From assembly GCA_001599595.1 (NCBI GenBank), contig BCHH01000004.1, forward strand, positions 3,184,702-3,241,893: a stretch of 57,192 nucleotides of DNA, read 5' to 3'. Numbering within the stretch: the stretch's first letter is position 1; each line of letters opens with the position of its first letter. This stretch comes from Beverwykella pulmonaria. Its lineage: Eukaryota > Ascomycota > Dothideomycetes > Pleosporales > Melanommataceae. Position numbers and translations under genes: made by a program. Below are positions 22,792 through 34,207 of this stretch, in pieces. The notes beneath the pieces are model-generated. The model worked only from the letters and a program-made list of their open reading frames with translations, was not told where the DNA came from and searched no databases.

Positions 22792-23144
22792 TGGTACGAG
22801 TTGACACTACTTCGCGGTCATGGTAGAAGCAGCTGGTGCCCTTTAATGAAGCACGTCCGAGTTTAGTGATAGAGTATAGTACCTATAGACATAGAATTGA
22901 GACATTAGAAGGACTACTGAACCAATGACTTCCAGACTACACTTTAACCTTCGAATATTATTTTCTAACACGTTGTCAAATAAGTAGACTTAGGACTTGA
23001 GGATTTTGACTCGAGGAGGCTATTCTAACAGTTAGTCGAGGCTACTCCAACAATTGATCGTGCCATAACAGTCAGAGGGATGTTATTGGAATGCCTATTT
23101 TAACCTTGTTTTAGCTGTTTTCTTTCTACGTCTACTTCAACGAC
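22792..23144. other. Intergenic region
   Basis: 3' flank of the PLC gene followed by AT-rich sequence with no coding frame I can support. Confidence 0.5.
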
Positions 23145-23757
23145 ACAGGTAAGATGGTTGGACCTCTACATGGCATTCCCATGACACTCATAGGGAGGAA
23201 GTAGCGGCAGTGAAGGTATCATCCAAGCTTTCCTTGACTCAGCCCTCGGCGGCTCGCCCTCGGGATTGGAACAGGTTTGGGAGGTAGTATTCGAATCCTC
23301 GCGGGCGCCAACAGCTTCTACGGTTTCAAGCCATGCCTTGGTCTCCTCCCTCTCCTCGCCTTTGCAAATCTAAACCAGCTTGGCATGAGCACCGGCATCT
23401 CCGCCGTCTGCGGACCGCTTGGGCATTCCGTCCGCGACCTCACCCTTGTCATGCGCGTGATCAGGGACCAAAAACTCTGGCTCGTTGACCCAGCCGTCAG
23501 GCCACAAGTTTTTGAAGCTGGGGCAGCTCAACGGAAACCCGTAGTCGGCATCATCCGTGGTATCTCTGAAGCAGCCGTAAAACAAAACGCTGCAGGCTTC
23601 GACATCAAAGATTTCCACCCCTTTCACGTTCACCCAAGTGCACGAGATGTCCGAGCAGCTCTTCACTATCGACAGACCCCAACGCTCGCGAACAATGGAA
23701 CGCTACGAATCTCGCACAGCAGAGTTTTCCCGCGGGTTCGCATACGGCCGTTGAGCT
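23145..23757 (+). pseudogene. Amidase signature family relic, copy 2
   Basis: It starts with a piece matching GPLHGIPMTL (near 23160), jumps over a deletion, then continues with FGGSIRILAGANSFYGFKP, the amidase GGSIR..GANGLYGFKP region, followed by SAVCGPLGHSVRDLTLVMRV and IRDQKLWLVDPAV. Later parts (HPFHVHPSARDV) match copy 1. Stops and frame changes break the reading, and the N-terminal and most C-terminal parts are missing. The deletions differ from those in copy 1, so the two decayed independently after duplication or came from an already damaged ancestor. Confidence 0.82.
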
Positions 23758-24979
23758 AGGAAAGTGCACGAATGATCTGTATGCCGTGCGAGTCAACGCG
23801 TTGGATTCGCTGGCTTCATTACGCTAAGGGAGGGGGTGAACAGAAATCCTGCGTACTGGACGTCATACTTGAGCAGCGTGACGGTGAAGAGGCGACAGAA
23901 GCGCGGGCCCATGCAAGTTCAATGCAGTGCTCTTATTTGAGGATGGGCTTCTGCCTGCCGCGTAGACAACATTGTGTTACATTAGGTTGCTGGGTGTCGT
24001 GATGCCATTATTGGCGCCAAGTGAAAGACACGGGTGCCACGGTTCTAGAGCCTCTGCTGGACCACTCTTTTTCAACTGTAGACCATGGATACCTCTACAT
24101 CTTCCCTCACGCGAATAGCCTGCGGACCCCGAACTAGCTCGAGCTTATCTTCCTTACCAGCAGCAGGGATGGCCTATATACTCAACAAACGGTACGCTAG
24201 TGTCGGGTTGTCGAGAGGATTGGGCGGAGGGGCAGCGTAGTTTACAAGTAATTTGGGGTTCCGCTCGTAGTGAAAGCAGAAGAAGGAAGGGAGCAGTTCA
24301 ACACAGGTGGGGAAAGCCTTCCAGAGGGACTGAAAACCTTTGGTCAGGCCGTTCTCTTGATAAATCGGATGCCAACCTTTGTGATATGATTCTGAATAAT
24401 TGGAAATAGTGTTTCTAATAGCCCACAAAGACATGCTAAGTACCGTGCAATTGATGGCAGCGTCATAGCTCTCACCGGGAGCCTTGTCTTAGGCACTGGT
24501 TGGTTGGCCAGGGCGGGGAGGATAGCCCAGTGGATTTCTGGATTCCAAAACGGGAAGCTGCTTGGTGAAGCTGGCGGGGAGCACGGGTCTAGGCTTGACT
24601 GCAAAAAAATGACCCGGCCTACCTATTTGGGTACGGATTTGCATATCTCAGTGTCACTCCCGGCGTGGAGCACAAGGCGTAGCAAAACAACGATCCCGCG
24701 GCTGACCAACATGTGATTCCCTCTGAGCACACACCACCTCCAGAAGTCCGCCTCTCCCTGTCGAGAAACCACACAGAGCCTCAAGCTTTGGGAACGAGTT
24801 GCCCTGTGTAACGGTTCGAGGCCCCGTGGTGAGGGGTGACTCAACCAAGTTCCCCACTTCAACCTCTCAGACCGCTCTCTTTTCATCACGATTTTCATAC
24901 CTCTACCACGGAACACCATTTCATGACTCTACCCTCAGCACGGAACTCCATTTGACTCTACCGCAGAGCGCTACGGCCA
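23758..24979. other. Intergenic region with a possible minus-strand relic
   Basis: From about 24772 this matches the segment upstream of copy 1 (GAGCCTCAAGCT..., GGTTGCCCTGT-like), so the duplication continues here. Minus-strand frames at 24344-24604 (FPFWNPEIHWAILPALANQP) and 24174-24434 (GLTKGFQSLWKAFPTCVELL) read like protein and could be remains of an enzyme gene broken by a frameshift. I cannot name the family and do not call a gene. Confidence 0.35.
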
Positions 24980-24987
24980 TATAAAAA
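24980..24987 (+). promoter_or_regulatory. TATA box of DUF7924 copy 2
   Basis: TATAAAAA 29 bp before the ATG at 25016, matching the box at 6240-6247 in the duplicate. Confidence 0.5.
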
Positions 24988-25015
24988 TACAGTCTCCCTC
25001 CTGCCAACAATCAAA

Positions 25016-26615
25016 ATGGCTTACTATCGCGACAACCACCAACAGTCGAAACAGAGAGATCGAGGTGCGCCTCTTGCCGGTTCCGTTCAACCAACTGTCT
25101 GCTAACTTGCTGGTAGGGAAACGTCCTCAGAGCGTGAGGAAAGTGGGGCAACTTCTTCGTAGAAGTCTACGCCTGAACCCCGAGTCAGGCTCATACGTCG
25201 AACACCAACGTCCTCCTGCGGCGAAGAAGACTTTGCAGCAAAAGGTACGCCGTCTTGTCCCTCTCATGTCGACTCAAGCTGACTTTCTATAGGATCAATC
25301 AACAACTTCAGAACCCAGGAGTCAAAAACGATCACGCGAAGCCGAAGACCTACCCATCAACGTCACGGCCGCACCCCCCTCGAAGCAACCACGAACACTC
25401 TCGAATTCTACTGCTACGAGCCAGGCAAATCGAGAGGTGTCATCCGGCAGCATTGATCCTATCAATCATTGGCGGAAGAAAGGTACTTGGCCTAAGGAAT
25501 ACTTCGAGCCAAGGCTCATAATGGATTATCAGCTCGCAATAGGGGCGACGCCTTCCCTTCGCCGCAAACGATCGGTGGCTTCTCTCGTGGCAAGCTCGGC
25601 CACGCCCAGCGACCAGAAGCCGAGCGAGGAGAAGAGTTATCTGTATAGTGATTCACGTTATCATATTCTGCTTGAGATCAAGGGCAGTTTCATGACTAAG
25701 GACGAAGAAGGTCCTAGGAAAGAGAGCAAATATCTGTGCCAGAAATTGCTTGCAGACGACCAAAACGTTCCACTGATCTCACGTTTCTCTGAGATTATTT
25801 TCGATTCGACTTGCTCAACGATTGAACATAGAAAGGAGGCCAAGGTTTTCCGGGATATTACTCATCTGATAGTCCCTTCGGCGGAAGAGCTCGCTGACTT
25901 CGGATCTAAGCATCTTAAATGTCTAGTTGAAGCTATCAATGAAGGTTGGAGTAATTCAAGGCCATTAACCAAACCTCGTCCGCAACCCGACTATTCTGTG
26001 GGATTCAAACGAAAGGCGTTCACCGAGGATCAACTTGTCAAACTTAAACCATATATTGGCCAGTTCCTTAACGGAGATCTATCCTTCTTTATGGCCACCT
26101 ACTATATGTACTTCCCATTCCTCAGCTGCGAAGTCAAGTGCGGTGCTGCGGGTCTTGACATCGCAGACCGACAAAATGCGCACAGCATGACGCTTGCAGT
26201 GAGGGGTGTCGTCGAGCTTTTCCGGGCCGTTAAGCGCGAGAAGGAGATCGATCGGGAAATCCTAGCCTTCTCTATCTCGCACAATGATCGGTCAGTTCGA
26301 ATCTACGGACATTACGCTGTAATTGATGGGGCCAAAACTACCTTCTACCGCTACCCTATTCATGACTTTGGCTTTAAAGCATTAGATGGAAAAGATAGAT
26401 GGACGGCGTACAAGTTCACCAAAAATGTTTACGATGCGTGGATGCCGACTCACTTCAAACGGCTCTGCTCAGCCATCGATCAGTTGCCTGCCAAGTCAGA
26501 TTTTGTTGTCCCGCCGCTTCCACAGGGCTCCGAGCTCTTGTCAGGCCCAGAATCCTGGCATCTCTCGCAATACTCCGCAGAGTCGCCAGGCCCACAATCC
26601 TGGCATCTCTCGTAA
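25016..26615 (+). CDS. DUF7924 protein, copy 2 (C-terminally shortened)
   Basis: Exons 25016-25064, 25117-25244 and 25293-26615 give 499 residues. The introns (52 and 48 nt) start GTGCGC and GTACGC and end TAG; the first has a GCTAAC branch site. The N-terminal 100 residues are basic and disordered (SQKRSREAEDLP, SKQPRTLS). The conserved core follows, with PDYSVGFKR near residue 295, FFMATYYMYFPFLSCEVKCG with Lys near 340, and the HYAVIDG, YKFTKNVYDAWMP blocks. The PD...ExK spacing and the surrounding strands suggest a PD-(D/E)xK nuclease fold; that is inference, as the family has no assigned function. The stop at 26613 is TAA where the repeat unit before it has CAA, so the protein lost roughly the last 60 residues, whose remains are still readable beyond the MITE (GDEGYITPN, EVPKRRREK). 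Confidence 0.8.
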
Positions 26616-26850
26616 TACAGTCAACTCCCGGTTATACGATACAATTTTGGCAGACAATTTTGATCGGATATCTGAATTATCGGTCTATTGAGAGCGTTAA
26701 TCGTTAGTTTTAAGCAATTTTGGCTAGGACGCACGAACGGTTAAGTGAAAATATCGGCCAACCGGAGATCGTATAAACGGGAGTTGACTGTACTTCGCAA
26801 AGTCGCCAGGCCCAGAATCCTAGCATCTCTCGCAATCTTTCGCAGCGTCG
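26541..26850 (+). repeat. Three 45-bp units at the 3' end of DUF7924 copy 2
   Basis: Units start at 26541, 26586 and 26806, each reading like CCAGGCCCAGAATCCTGGCA. The third lies beyond the MITE, and removal of the MITE and one TA puts it exactly 45 bp after the second. In protein the unit is 15 residues of the SGPESWHLSQYSAE type. Units 2 and 3 contain TAA for CAA and TAG for TGG. Confidence 0.8.
26618..26790. mobile_element. Pogo/Fot1-like MITE
   Basis: A 173-bp element with long inverted ends, CAGTCAACTCCCGGTTATAC at the left and CAGTCAACTCCCGTTTATAC on the other strand at the right, flanked by TA on both sides (26616-26617 and 26791-26792). Such ends and TA target duplication are typical of fungal pogo/Fot1 elements of the Tc1/mariner superfamily. 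No coding capacity. It lies three bases after the stop of DUF7924 copy 2 and inside the 45-bp repeats. Confidence 0.92.
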
Positions 26851-27083
26851 GTATCTCGGTCAGGAGAAAGCGAGAATCAGTTAAGTATTGGGGATGAAGG
26901 GTATATCACTCCAAACACCTTAATCACGGAACAAGAAGTCCCAAAAAGGCGAAGGGAAAAAGTAGCAAAACCGAAGCCCTGAATAAAAGTGTCGCTCAGA
27001 TATACCCTTCATCCCCAATACTTAACTGATTCTCGCTTTCTCCTGACCGAGATACCGACGCTGCGAAAGATTGCGAGAGATGC
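26823..27083. repeat. Perfect 85-bp inverted repeat with 91-bp spacer
   Basis: Arms 26823-26907 and 26999-27083 are exact reverse complements (ends GCATCTCTCGCAATC and GATATACCCTTCATCC). The left arm is part of the former DUF7924 coding sequence, and the spacer holds the end of that former frame. The right arm is an inverted copy placed directly before AGTACGTTGTCTA, the point at which similarity to copy 1 resumes. Confidence 0.93.
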
Positions 27084-27285
27084 CAGTACGTTGTCTAGCT
27101 ATAGGTCTTGAGCAAGCTAGCTTGAACGAGCCTCACAAGGATGATGGGAGGGGTAGAAATAGCGATTGCGGGGTGTGGGTTTAGTATACAATATCCAGGT
27201 ACACTAAGGAGTTAATTTTTCGGTTTGGTAATAGAGATTTGGTTTTGCGATTAGATTGATAGCAGATGGCTCTTCACAATACAAC
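27084..27285 (+). repeat. 3' flank of the segmental duplication, copy 2
   Basis: Matches 8400-8602. Similarity ends near the CTCTTCACAATACA motif, which defines the downstream limit of the duplicated block. Confidence 0.75.
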
Positions 27286-29507
27286 TATTCGATATTCGAT
27301 CAATAAGCTCATGCCACGCGTGCTAGAGACACTTAGGCTCTTGGCCCAATCGCACTTTACGTGTACTGGGCCTGCCTCCTCTGCCAACGTACTGAGCATG
27401 GAGAAAGCAAATCTGTAAATCGAATGAGCCCTTCAAGGAGCATGCTTGTACCATCGCCTATACAACATAGGGGCGCTATCGTGAGCAGTAAAGCCATGTT
27501 GACAAATACCAAAGTACGTGAGAAACAAGAAGAAGACGTACAACACAGCAGCTCATCGGGCGCATGATATTCCGTCAGAATGACTTCTTAGGGAATGAAT
27601 TTTGTTTGACGTGACAGAGGCGTCGGTATTGTCGTTAGGGACGAACCGGTGATGGATGGCACTCTTGGGCTCAAAGAAAACAAAATCGACGCGGCACAGG
27701 GACGAGCTGGAGTAGAAAGGTATCTAAAGGGAGAGGTGCTTCAAACTCGGTGGGTGTGTATGTAGCAACCATCTTCCTGTAAGCTCCATCGTGGTATTCC
27801 CGTACTCTAAATTGCCAGGATTTCGAGACTATGTTACCGCCAATCAAACCAGGCGCATCGGGAAAATTTTCTGTCTTAAAAATGTTCGTTGAGCAAACTG
27901 CTCCCCATTTTTTTGAGACCGGTTTTGAAGGGAAGATAGCCCACGAGCATGATGAAAAAGAAAAGTGTTTCCCAAACCAAAATGTTAGTTGCCAGCGTTA
28001 AGACAAAAACCAGTCATGCATCCAAGAACAAGTCGTCAGGCACGCATCCACCATTTAATCCCAACGCGTCGCACGTCAGTCCACCAAAGAGGACATATCA
28101 ACGTTCTTCTTATTAGGGATTGCCACATGTCCATGGTGGTGCGCGATAGTCTATGTGCCGCGAGGCATGGCTTAAGCTTGATCCTTTTTGAAGAGTCGTT
28201 TCTTGCACAGCACAAGTGGAGAATGAGAGACCGTGGCACTGAATAATTACTTCCGTCATCATATATCAGCTGTACATTACATGCATTAGGGACAATACAT
28301 ATTTTGATATACTCTCACCCTGCTTACACTGTGCAATGACCCTGGAAGTGGTAGGTGACGTGTGATGGGGAGGAAAAACGCAACTTTTGTTCAGCACTGC
28401 TTGCTCAGCAAAGTGCTGCCGTCTCTTGGCTGATGGCTTAGATGTTGTGAGGTGTAGTTCGTTCCCCTGGGGTTGACCTGTTTCGTCGATGATGCCTGAA
28501 AGAGCCGTGCAGGAGCAGATTGTGGGTAGTGAAACTTAGAGGAAAGAGGCGAAAGGAGTGCATACGAAGCGGCGAATTTGTAAATAGAAACTTGAGATAA
28601 TGTTGCAAAAATTAATCAGCCACGTACGTCTCGGGTACTTTAACAGCTAGAACAGGAATTCAAAATTGACTTCCAATTGGAATCGTCCTGGTCAATTCTC
28701 TGCAAGGTATATGGTGTGTACACACACTATGTTCTGGTAGTTCTGGTACCAATTCGAGTCCTCAACTGTAGCGTCTGAATTTCTCGTACTTACTGGAAGA
28801 GATGGCTTGCCCATGGCCCATCCTCGGCCCGGTCCGGATCAGATCGCCTACGTATCGTCAAGAATATCACGATGCCGAATGTACACCTGCCTCTGGTGTT
28901 TTGGAACGAGGCCGATTTCTTTCAGCTACGATAGACCCAACATTAAAACCGACAACTAACCCTCTCGCAATCACAGACTAAGGAGTCACCAACAACGGCT
29001 AGTACGACAAGATTTAAAAAAAAAAGTGATTTGCACTCACCAACTCATATCTACAGCAGTGTGAGAATGAATAAATGTGAAGAGTGGAACAGTGTAAGAA
29101 GGCCATAGGAGAGGAGGACCCACGGGTGGAGCTTGAGAGCCTAGCCAGGTAGAAAGTTCCCCGATGGAGGCAATCTGGAAGATTAGCTAAATATCACAAA
29201 TGTCAATGAAGAAGTATATTAATTAGTTGTTTTGCCACAAGTAAGCTGAAGTTGACGATAGTCGCCTATGAAAATGGAAGACGATCTGAGCAAGCTGTCT
29301 TGATTGAGTAGCAGGAAGGTCATACGATGCTTCCGTTGTCCCGCCAGCCAGGGTCTCACCCATTGGAAAATAACCAACATAACAGCGAAGAGACATGACA
29401 ATACATTGGGCTAGCCAAACAGCAATATCAATATCATAAGCCCACGCTTTCGTTCCTTCTCCACTCGAGAATCCTTATTCTATCCTGACCTCCGAAACTA
29501 AACCTTG
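27286..29507. other. Long intergenic region
   Basis: No gene is supported. Frames of 60-85 codons (27361-27567, 27989-28246, 29219-29401) have no recognisable domains or consistent splice context. There is an A-run near 29018. The last 100 bp are probably the 3' untranslated region of the chromodomain gene. Confidence 0.45.
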
Positions 29508-31082
29508 TCACCGCACAGCCGCCTTCCCCATCAACTTCCCTGACCTGAGTTTCTCATTGTACTCGTCAATCAACCCGTTTACATTCTCTAAATTGGTTTC
29601 CTCAAGCCAATCTGTAGCATCTTCATACCCCGCCCACTTCACGAGAAAGTACTTCGCGCCCTCACGATACGAGTGACCAACAATGCTTTCAGCGATATAT
29701 TCCTTGCGGTCTGAGTTCTCTGCATTTTCATCTCTCTCCACGTTCTCTTCGTTTTGAACGGCCATATCTTCAGGAACGGCATGGCTTGGTGTATAATCTT
29801 CTTTGGATTCGGATTCCTCTTCAGACTCCGACTGAGACTGCTGAAGCGGTACATGGCGACGTGAATCAGCGATGCTCGGTGTTGAAGTTGGATTGCGAGA
29901 CGATGATACGCTCCCTGTCCTAGGTCTTTTGGAACGATGCCGTGTGTCTTCATGGGAATTTTCAGATTCAGACCGTTCGGGCATCCGTCGCTCTGCTATG
30001 AGCTGTTCGGTTGCACCGTCGTCCGAGTCGTCAATATCAGGTACCTCGGGGTGTCCGTGGTGCACGATTGAAATTCGGCGATGGAGGGCAATCGGGGAAG
30101 TGGGTAGGGCGCTGTTGGCGACAAATGCAGAGCGCATGAGGTCAGGCGATCCTTGTTTACTTCCGATGTCTTGCTCTTCATCCTCGTCACCTTCGCCCTC
30201 AGATTCGGCGATGATATGTTGTTGTGCCTCCTCTTCGCCAAGACCGGGCGAAACTGCAATGTGTGTTACGTCTTCCTCTTCCTCTTCGCTGACATCTAGA
30301 TGACTAAGCGCTTGGTCTTTAGGCCTCAAGCCTATTACATACCCTCCCCGGCCCCTCCCGCGTTCTCTCCCTCTGCCTCGGCCTCTGCCTCTACTCCTTC
30401 CTCGTCCTTTTCCTCGCCTTCGCGACGGCTGTCCTGTCTGTGGGTCCAGCCCACCCATCCCCGAAGTCTGCGCATTTTTCTCCAGCCGATGCTGTGCCAG
30501 CGCCTCAGTCTCATGGCGCCTCTGAATCGCTTCAGCTTCAGCCTCGGCACGGAACTGGGCGTTTTCGAAGCGTTCCAACTCGCGCTGGGAGACGTAGCGC
30601 AAAATGACACTCATATCTACCTCCAATGTCTCTTCTTCCTCCTCGTCGTCAAGACTGCCATCCATTTCGCGCATGTGACTCTTCCCACCTAGCGGAGTGG
30701 CATGCTCATATCTTTTGTGCAGGTAGCGCACCTTCACAATGTAAAAGTTCCGACAGTGTCCATCTTCGGTCTGCCTGCGCGCTACGATGCGGCTCTGCGC
30801 ATTCGGTATCGGACATTCATTGGAGAGGTTTCGTGTAATGGTTGGTGGTGCTCTGCGTATGTGCCAGAGGTCATTGTAGATTTCGGGGCCTGGATGGTAC
30901 GTCTCCCAAGTCCACTACGTATGGCCAAATTAGCTCGTATTTACATATGTCAAATTGGTTTGCAAGTAGAAAAGATTCATTTAAAGATGGTGGCGTACAA
31001 TCATCGTTTTGGGTTTGTTTGTCGACCCGCGTGAGCGACCATGACCACGCCCGCGACCGCGCCCTGATCCCCTCGTCGCCAT
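29508..31082 (-). CDS. Chromodomain protein
   Basis: Two exons, 31082-30999 and 30914-29508, give 496 residues; the 84-nt intron runs GTACGC...CGTAG. The start MATRGSGRGRGRG is a short RG-rich tail. The joined exon reads TWETYHPGPEIYNDLWHI and then HCRNFYIVKVRYLHKRYE. A long acidic, disordered middle contains an RGRGRGRGRERGRGRG tract near residue 200, Ser/Glu runs and a basic KRPRTGS patch. The C-terminal chromodomain, at about residues 433-483, has EYIAESIVGH, YFLVKWAGYEDATDWLEE and LIDEYNEK; the aromatic residues Y, W and W/Y that form the methyl-lysine cage are present. Likely a nuclear reader of methylated histone tails. It lacks a recognisable chromoshadow domain, so it is not a plain HP1. 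Confidence 0.85.
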
Positions 31083-31837
31083 GACGGATTCGAGCAAAAG
31101 CGCAGCGTGGAGAGGGCGTCAGATCGGGTACAGTGAGGCAGGGGCAGAAGCCGCCGGGTTTGTGGGTGCGTCATGGTGAGAGGGCGTGAATGGAGACTTG
31201 TCGGTAATCTGCAGATGGGTTAAGTCTGCAGGCTGCTTATGTAAAACACCACGCCATGCCAAATCGACGTCAGCCATCTATGCATGCGTGGGCACTCCAC
31301 CAGCCTCACTCTCACCAGCCTCACCACCGCCACCTCAAATTCCCTAACCGTCTACTTTCACCCGGCTCTCACTGAACGCTCACTGAACGTTCGCCAAAGG
31401 TAGCGTACTGAAGGTCAATGCATAACGCCCTCTGGCAGATCCAACGGGGAAGCATACTCAGATTGTGCAGAGTTGTATATGGTCTATGTAAAGGCCCATA
31501 CCACACTGTGGTGATATGAAAAAACGAAACCAGAACATCAAGATCCTGCCCTCCAATGCTAATCTTTTACTCAAACAACCCTTCCAAGATTCTCCCAGTC
31601 TAACCATGAAAGATGAATCCACCCAGTTCGACCATTTCCTTCCCAATATCTTTCCCAATCCCCAGCCCATGGCACTTTTTAATATCTAAATTCGCATTCA
31701 ACCTGCTCACCATATCGCCATCCGTGCTCGGTGTCCCGCACCGATACTCAGCCGGCAGACCTTGGCGTGCCAATCGACGATATCATACTCAACCCCCAGA
31801 TCCTCATCAACCTCCATCCCACGTTCCACTAAAAATG
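31083..31837. other. Intergenic region
   Basis: 5' side of the chromodomain gene and 3' side of the SNG1-like gene. Plus-strand frames at 31613-32236 are antisense shadows of the latter. I see no other gene. Confidence 0.5.
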
Positions 31838-33714
31838 TTAAACATCTTCTCGCTTGCCCCTTCTCGACGCCCGTCCATCTCGATCTCCCAACGTTGTCAC
31901 CCTCGCCAAAAAGCTCGGTTGCTCTTGCTGCTTCTCCATCTTTGCCTTCCACTCCGCTTCTGCCTTTGCTGCGTTCCGCTTCACCCGCGCCGTGTTCCAC
32001 TTCATATAATAACAACAGAACGGGAAGAGCACTGTATCCACGACACACCATGTGAGAAGAATCCCAATGTTCAAGCCGATCCGAGGGTGCAGATCGAACA
32101 GAATTTGCCGAGTGGCTTCGACGACTGGAGTGGTGCGTTAGGTTATAGAAGGAGGAGAGAGGAAGCGGAGGGCCGAGGAAGACTCACTGTTGTGCATCGG
32201 CCAAGCATATCCCCACCGATAGAATCCTGCCGCTAACGGCAGCGGGTAGAAACCGGTTGACACATTCGAGATCACCTGATTTCCGTCAGCGATGCCACTC
32301 TTGAAAATATCACGACCGACTCACCCAAAATATCAACCACAGCGCCGTCCACGGGGTCCCCAACAGCATCGCCATATTCTCGCTCGCCAATCCGAAAGCA
32401 GTCATTCCTATCCAGTTGATCATCCAATACACGACGAACGTGGCTCGATAATACGCATTTGGATTGTGCGCCGGCCACACATGAGACGCTGGTTTGCGGG
32501 ACATGGGCATGAGGAAGGCGAGTGAGACCAGGCTATAGACGCAAGACAAGAGAAAATAGGACGCGACGGTTGCAACATATCGCCAGATGGCGAGCTGATA
32601 GAAGTGTAGTGGCGGATGGCCCTTGGGAGCAAGGTATTTCAAATGTATTGGCAGAAAGAATGTGAAACTGAAGAAAGAGATGATGATCAGGTAAATCAAC
32701 CCGATACTCACTGCTGGTGTAGCAACCGGTGGCCCGAACGGCCGCAGATCGTAGAGTGTGAACTCTATCCCCGGAGAGATCGCTTGTGGTGCGACATCCA
32801 GGTTCAGGTCCTCCACCGACGTGTTCTGTAACAGATGCGCAATCCACTCCCGGCCGAAGCTCGAGACGGCAACTTTCTGGATAACCGTCATCGACGGTAA
32901 AATGTAACTCGTAGTCGTTGTCTGGTCCCGCGCTGAATTGAAAATGATCTGGCACGCTCCGAGCGGATCGTAACTCGAATTCCCTTCTAGCACTGCGGCC
33001 CGCAGGAGGGCTGTCGCATTCGGATTGATCACCACAGCAGCCCACGCATGGAAATCCCAGACGCTTTCCCGCACTTGGAGTGGGTCGTTGTTGAAATCTG
33101 AGGGGGACCTGAACGTGTAGCCTGGATGGTTGCCAGGGGAGTCAAGTAGGCTTTGGATGGAGCGTGTGACGAAAGGACCTACGAAGGGGGTTGTATTTGT
33201 GTAAGGAGCGACCTGGGTGTCGAAATCAACGACCCAGATCCCGAGACTGTGGATGTGTGATTCCTGGCCGAAGAGCGCCGCCCAGTAGAGGGAGAGGAAG
33301 GCTGTGATTGCCAGTGCGAGAAGGACATCTATAATCCTATTTAACATTTTGGTCGTTCTCAAACATTCAAAAATCAAAATGGGACTTACTTGTCCGCAAC
33401 CACAGCTTCAAAACATGCAGCCTCACCCCCGCCATGCTCCAGTGCCAGAACCCGACTGGCTCTAGTGGCTGCTGCTGCGCACGACCACTTCTGCTACTTC
33501 TCGTTCTCCCATTCTGCAGCGTAGTCGGTCTTGTTGGCGGTCCATTCCCATTATCTTGCTCATGCTCAGTCACCACTTTTTCAATGTTCAATTGGCTCTC
33601 TGTCGCCTCATTCTGCTCCTGCTCGTCCTCGGTGCTCGACTCTGAATCTGACGACGAAACAACCTCATTCTCGTAGTCTGGCGCGATCTGGCATCCTAAT
33701 GTTGGTGTGGGCAT
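31838..33714 (-). CDS. SNG1/DUF3533 family membrane protein
   Basis: Exons 33714-33390, 33328-32325, 32275-32188 and 32124-31838 give 567 residues; introns are 49-63 nt GT-AG. The N-terminal 100 residues are polar and acidic. A first membrane segment (VLLALAITAFLSLYWAALFG) precedes a long non-cytosolic loop with TPFV, NPNATALLRAA and SSYDP-type segments, then about five more membrane spans in the C-terminal half (GLIYLIIISFFSFTFFLPIH, YFLLSCVYSLVSLAFLM, TAFGLASENMAMLLGTPWTA, IGILLTWCVVDTVLFPF). This is the layout of the yeast Sng1 (nitrosoguanidine resistance) family, thought to act in plasma-membrane lipid asymmetry or drug tolerance. The reading frame stays open some 120 bp above the chosen ATG with protein-like sequence (FSGSTFWEDIPNWLD), so an upstream exon with the real start is quite possible. 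Confidence 0.82.
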
Positions 33715-34207
33715 CTCGTCGTTGGAAGCAGTAGAATCCAGCCAATTGGGGATATCTTCCCAGAATGTAGATCCGGAGAAGCGAGGAACTTGGAGACTTT
33801 TAGGAGCTGGAGCAGAACAGATTCTGGCAAACGGAGTAGATCATGTTATAAGGTTTGTTCGTGGTCTGTGACTAAGCCGCGTGCCTTGCTCTTGATGGTG
33901 CTGGGTGGCTTACAGTGCTTATGCAGCGTGCGCTAGTGCGCCGCTAGTCCGTGAGGTACTGGTGTGGGTGGAGCGGGAAGCAAGGGAGGTTTTGATTGGT
34001 TGCTATGCATTTTGCCGAATACAGGTTTTTATTCAGAGAACAAGCAGCTAGCCTTGCGTGTGGTTGGGGGTGTTGTATTTGCCAGCAGGTATTTTACATG
34101 AGACTGTATATAGCATAGGAGAAATAATGAGGAAGGTGCGGTGGCTCACAAACCAAAACTTCATGACTTTGTACATCTGCCAACAATCCATCTCATCTTC
34201 AACTTCC
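33715..34207. other. Intergenic region, may hold an upstream exon
   Basis: The first 120 bp read as protein in frame with the SNG1-like gene on the minus strand without an ATG, up to a stop near 33842. The rest shows no gene. Confidence 0.45.

Noticed and set aside
24810..24830. GGTTCGA motif as a tRNA T-loop
   Set aside because: No matching acceptor, D or anticodon stems can be formed around it.
31613..32236. A 207-codon plus-strand frame
   Set aside because: It lies antisense to the last exons of the SNG1-like gene, whose frame, membrane segments and introns are coherent.
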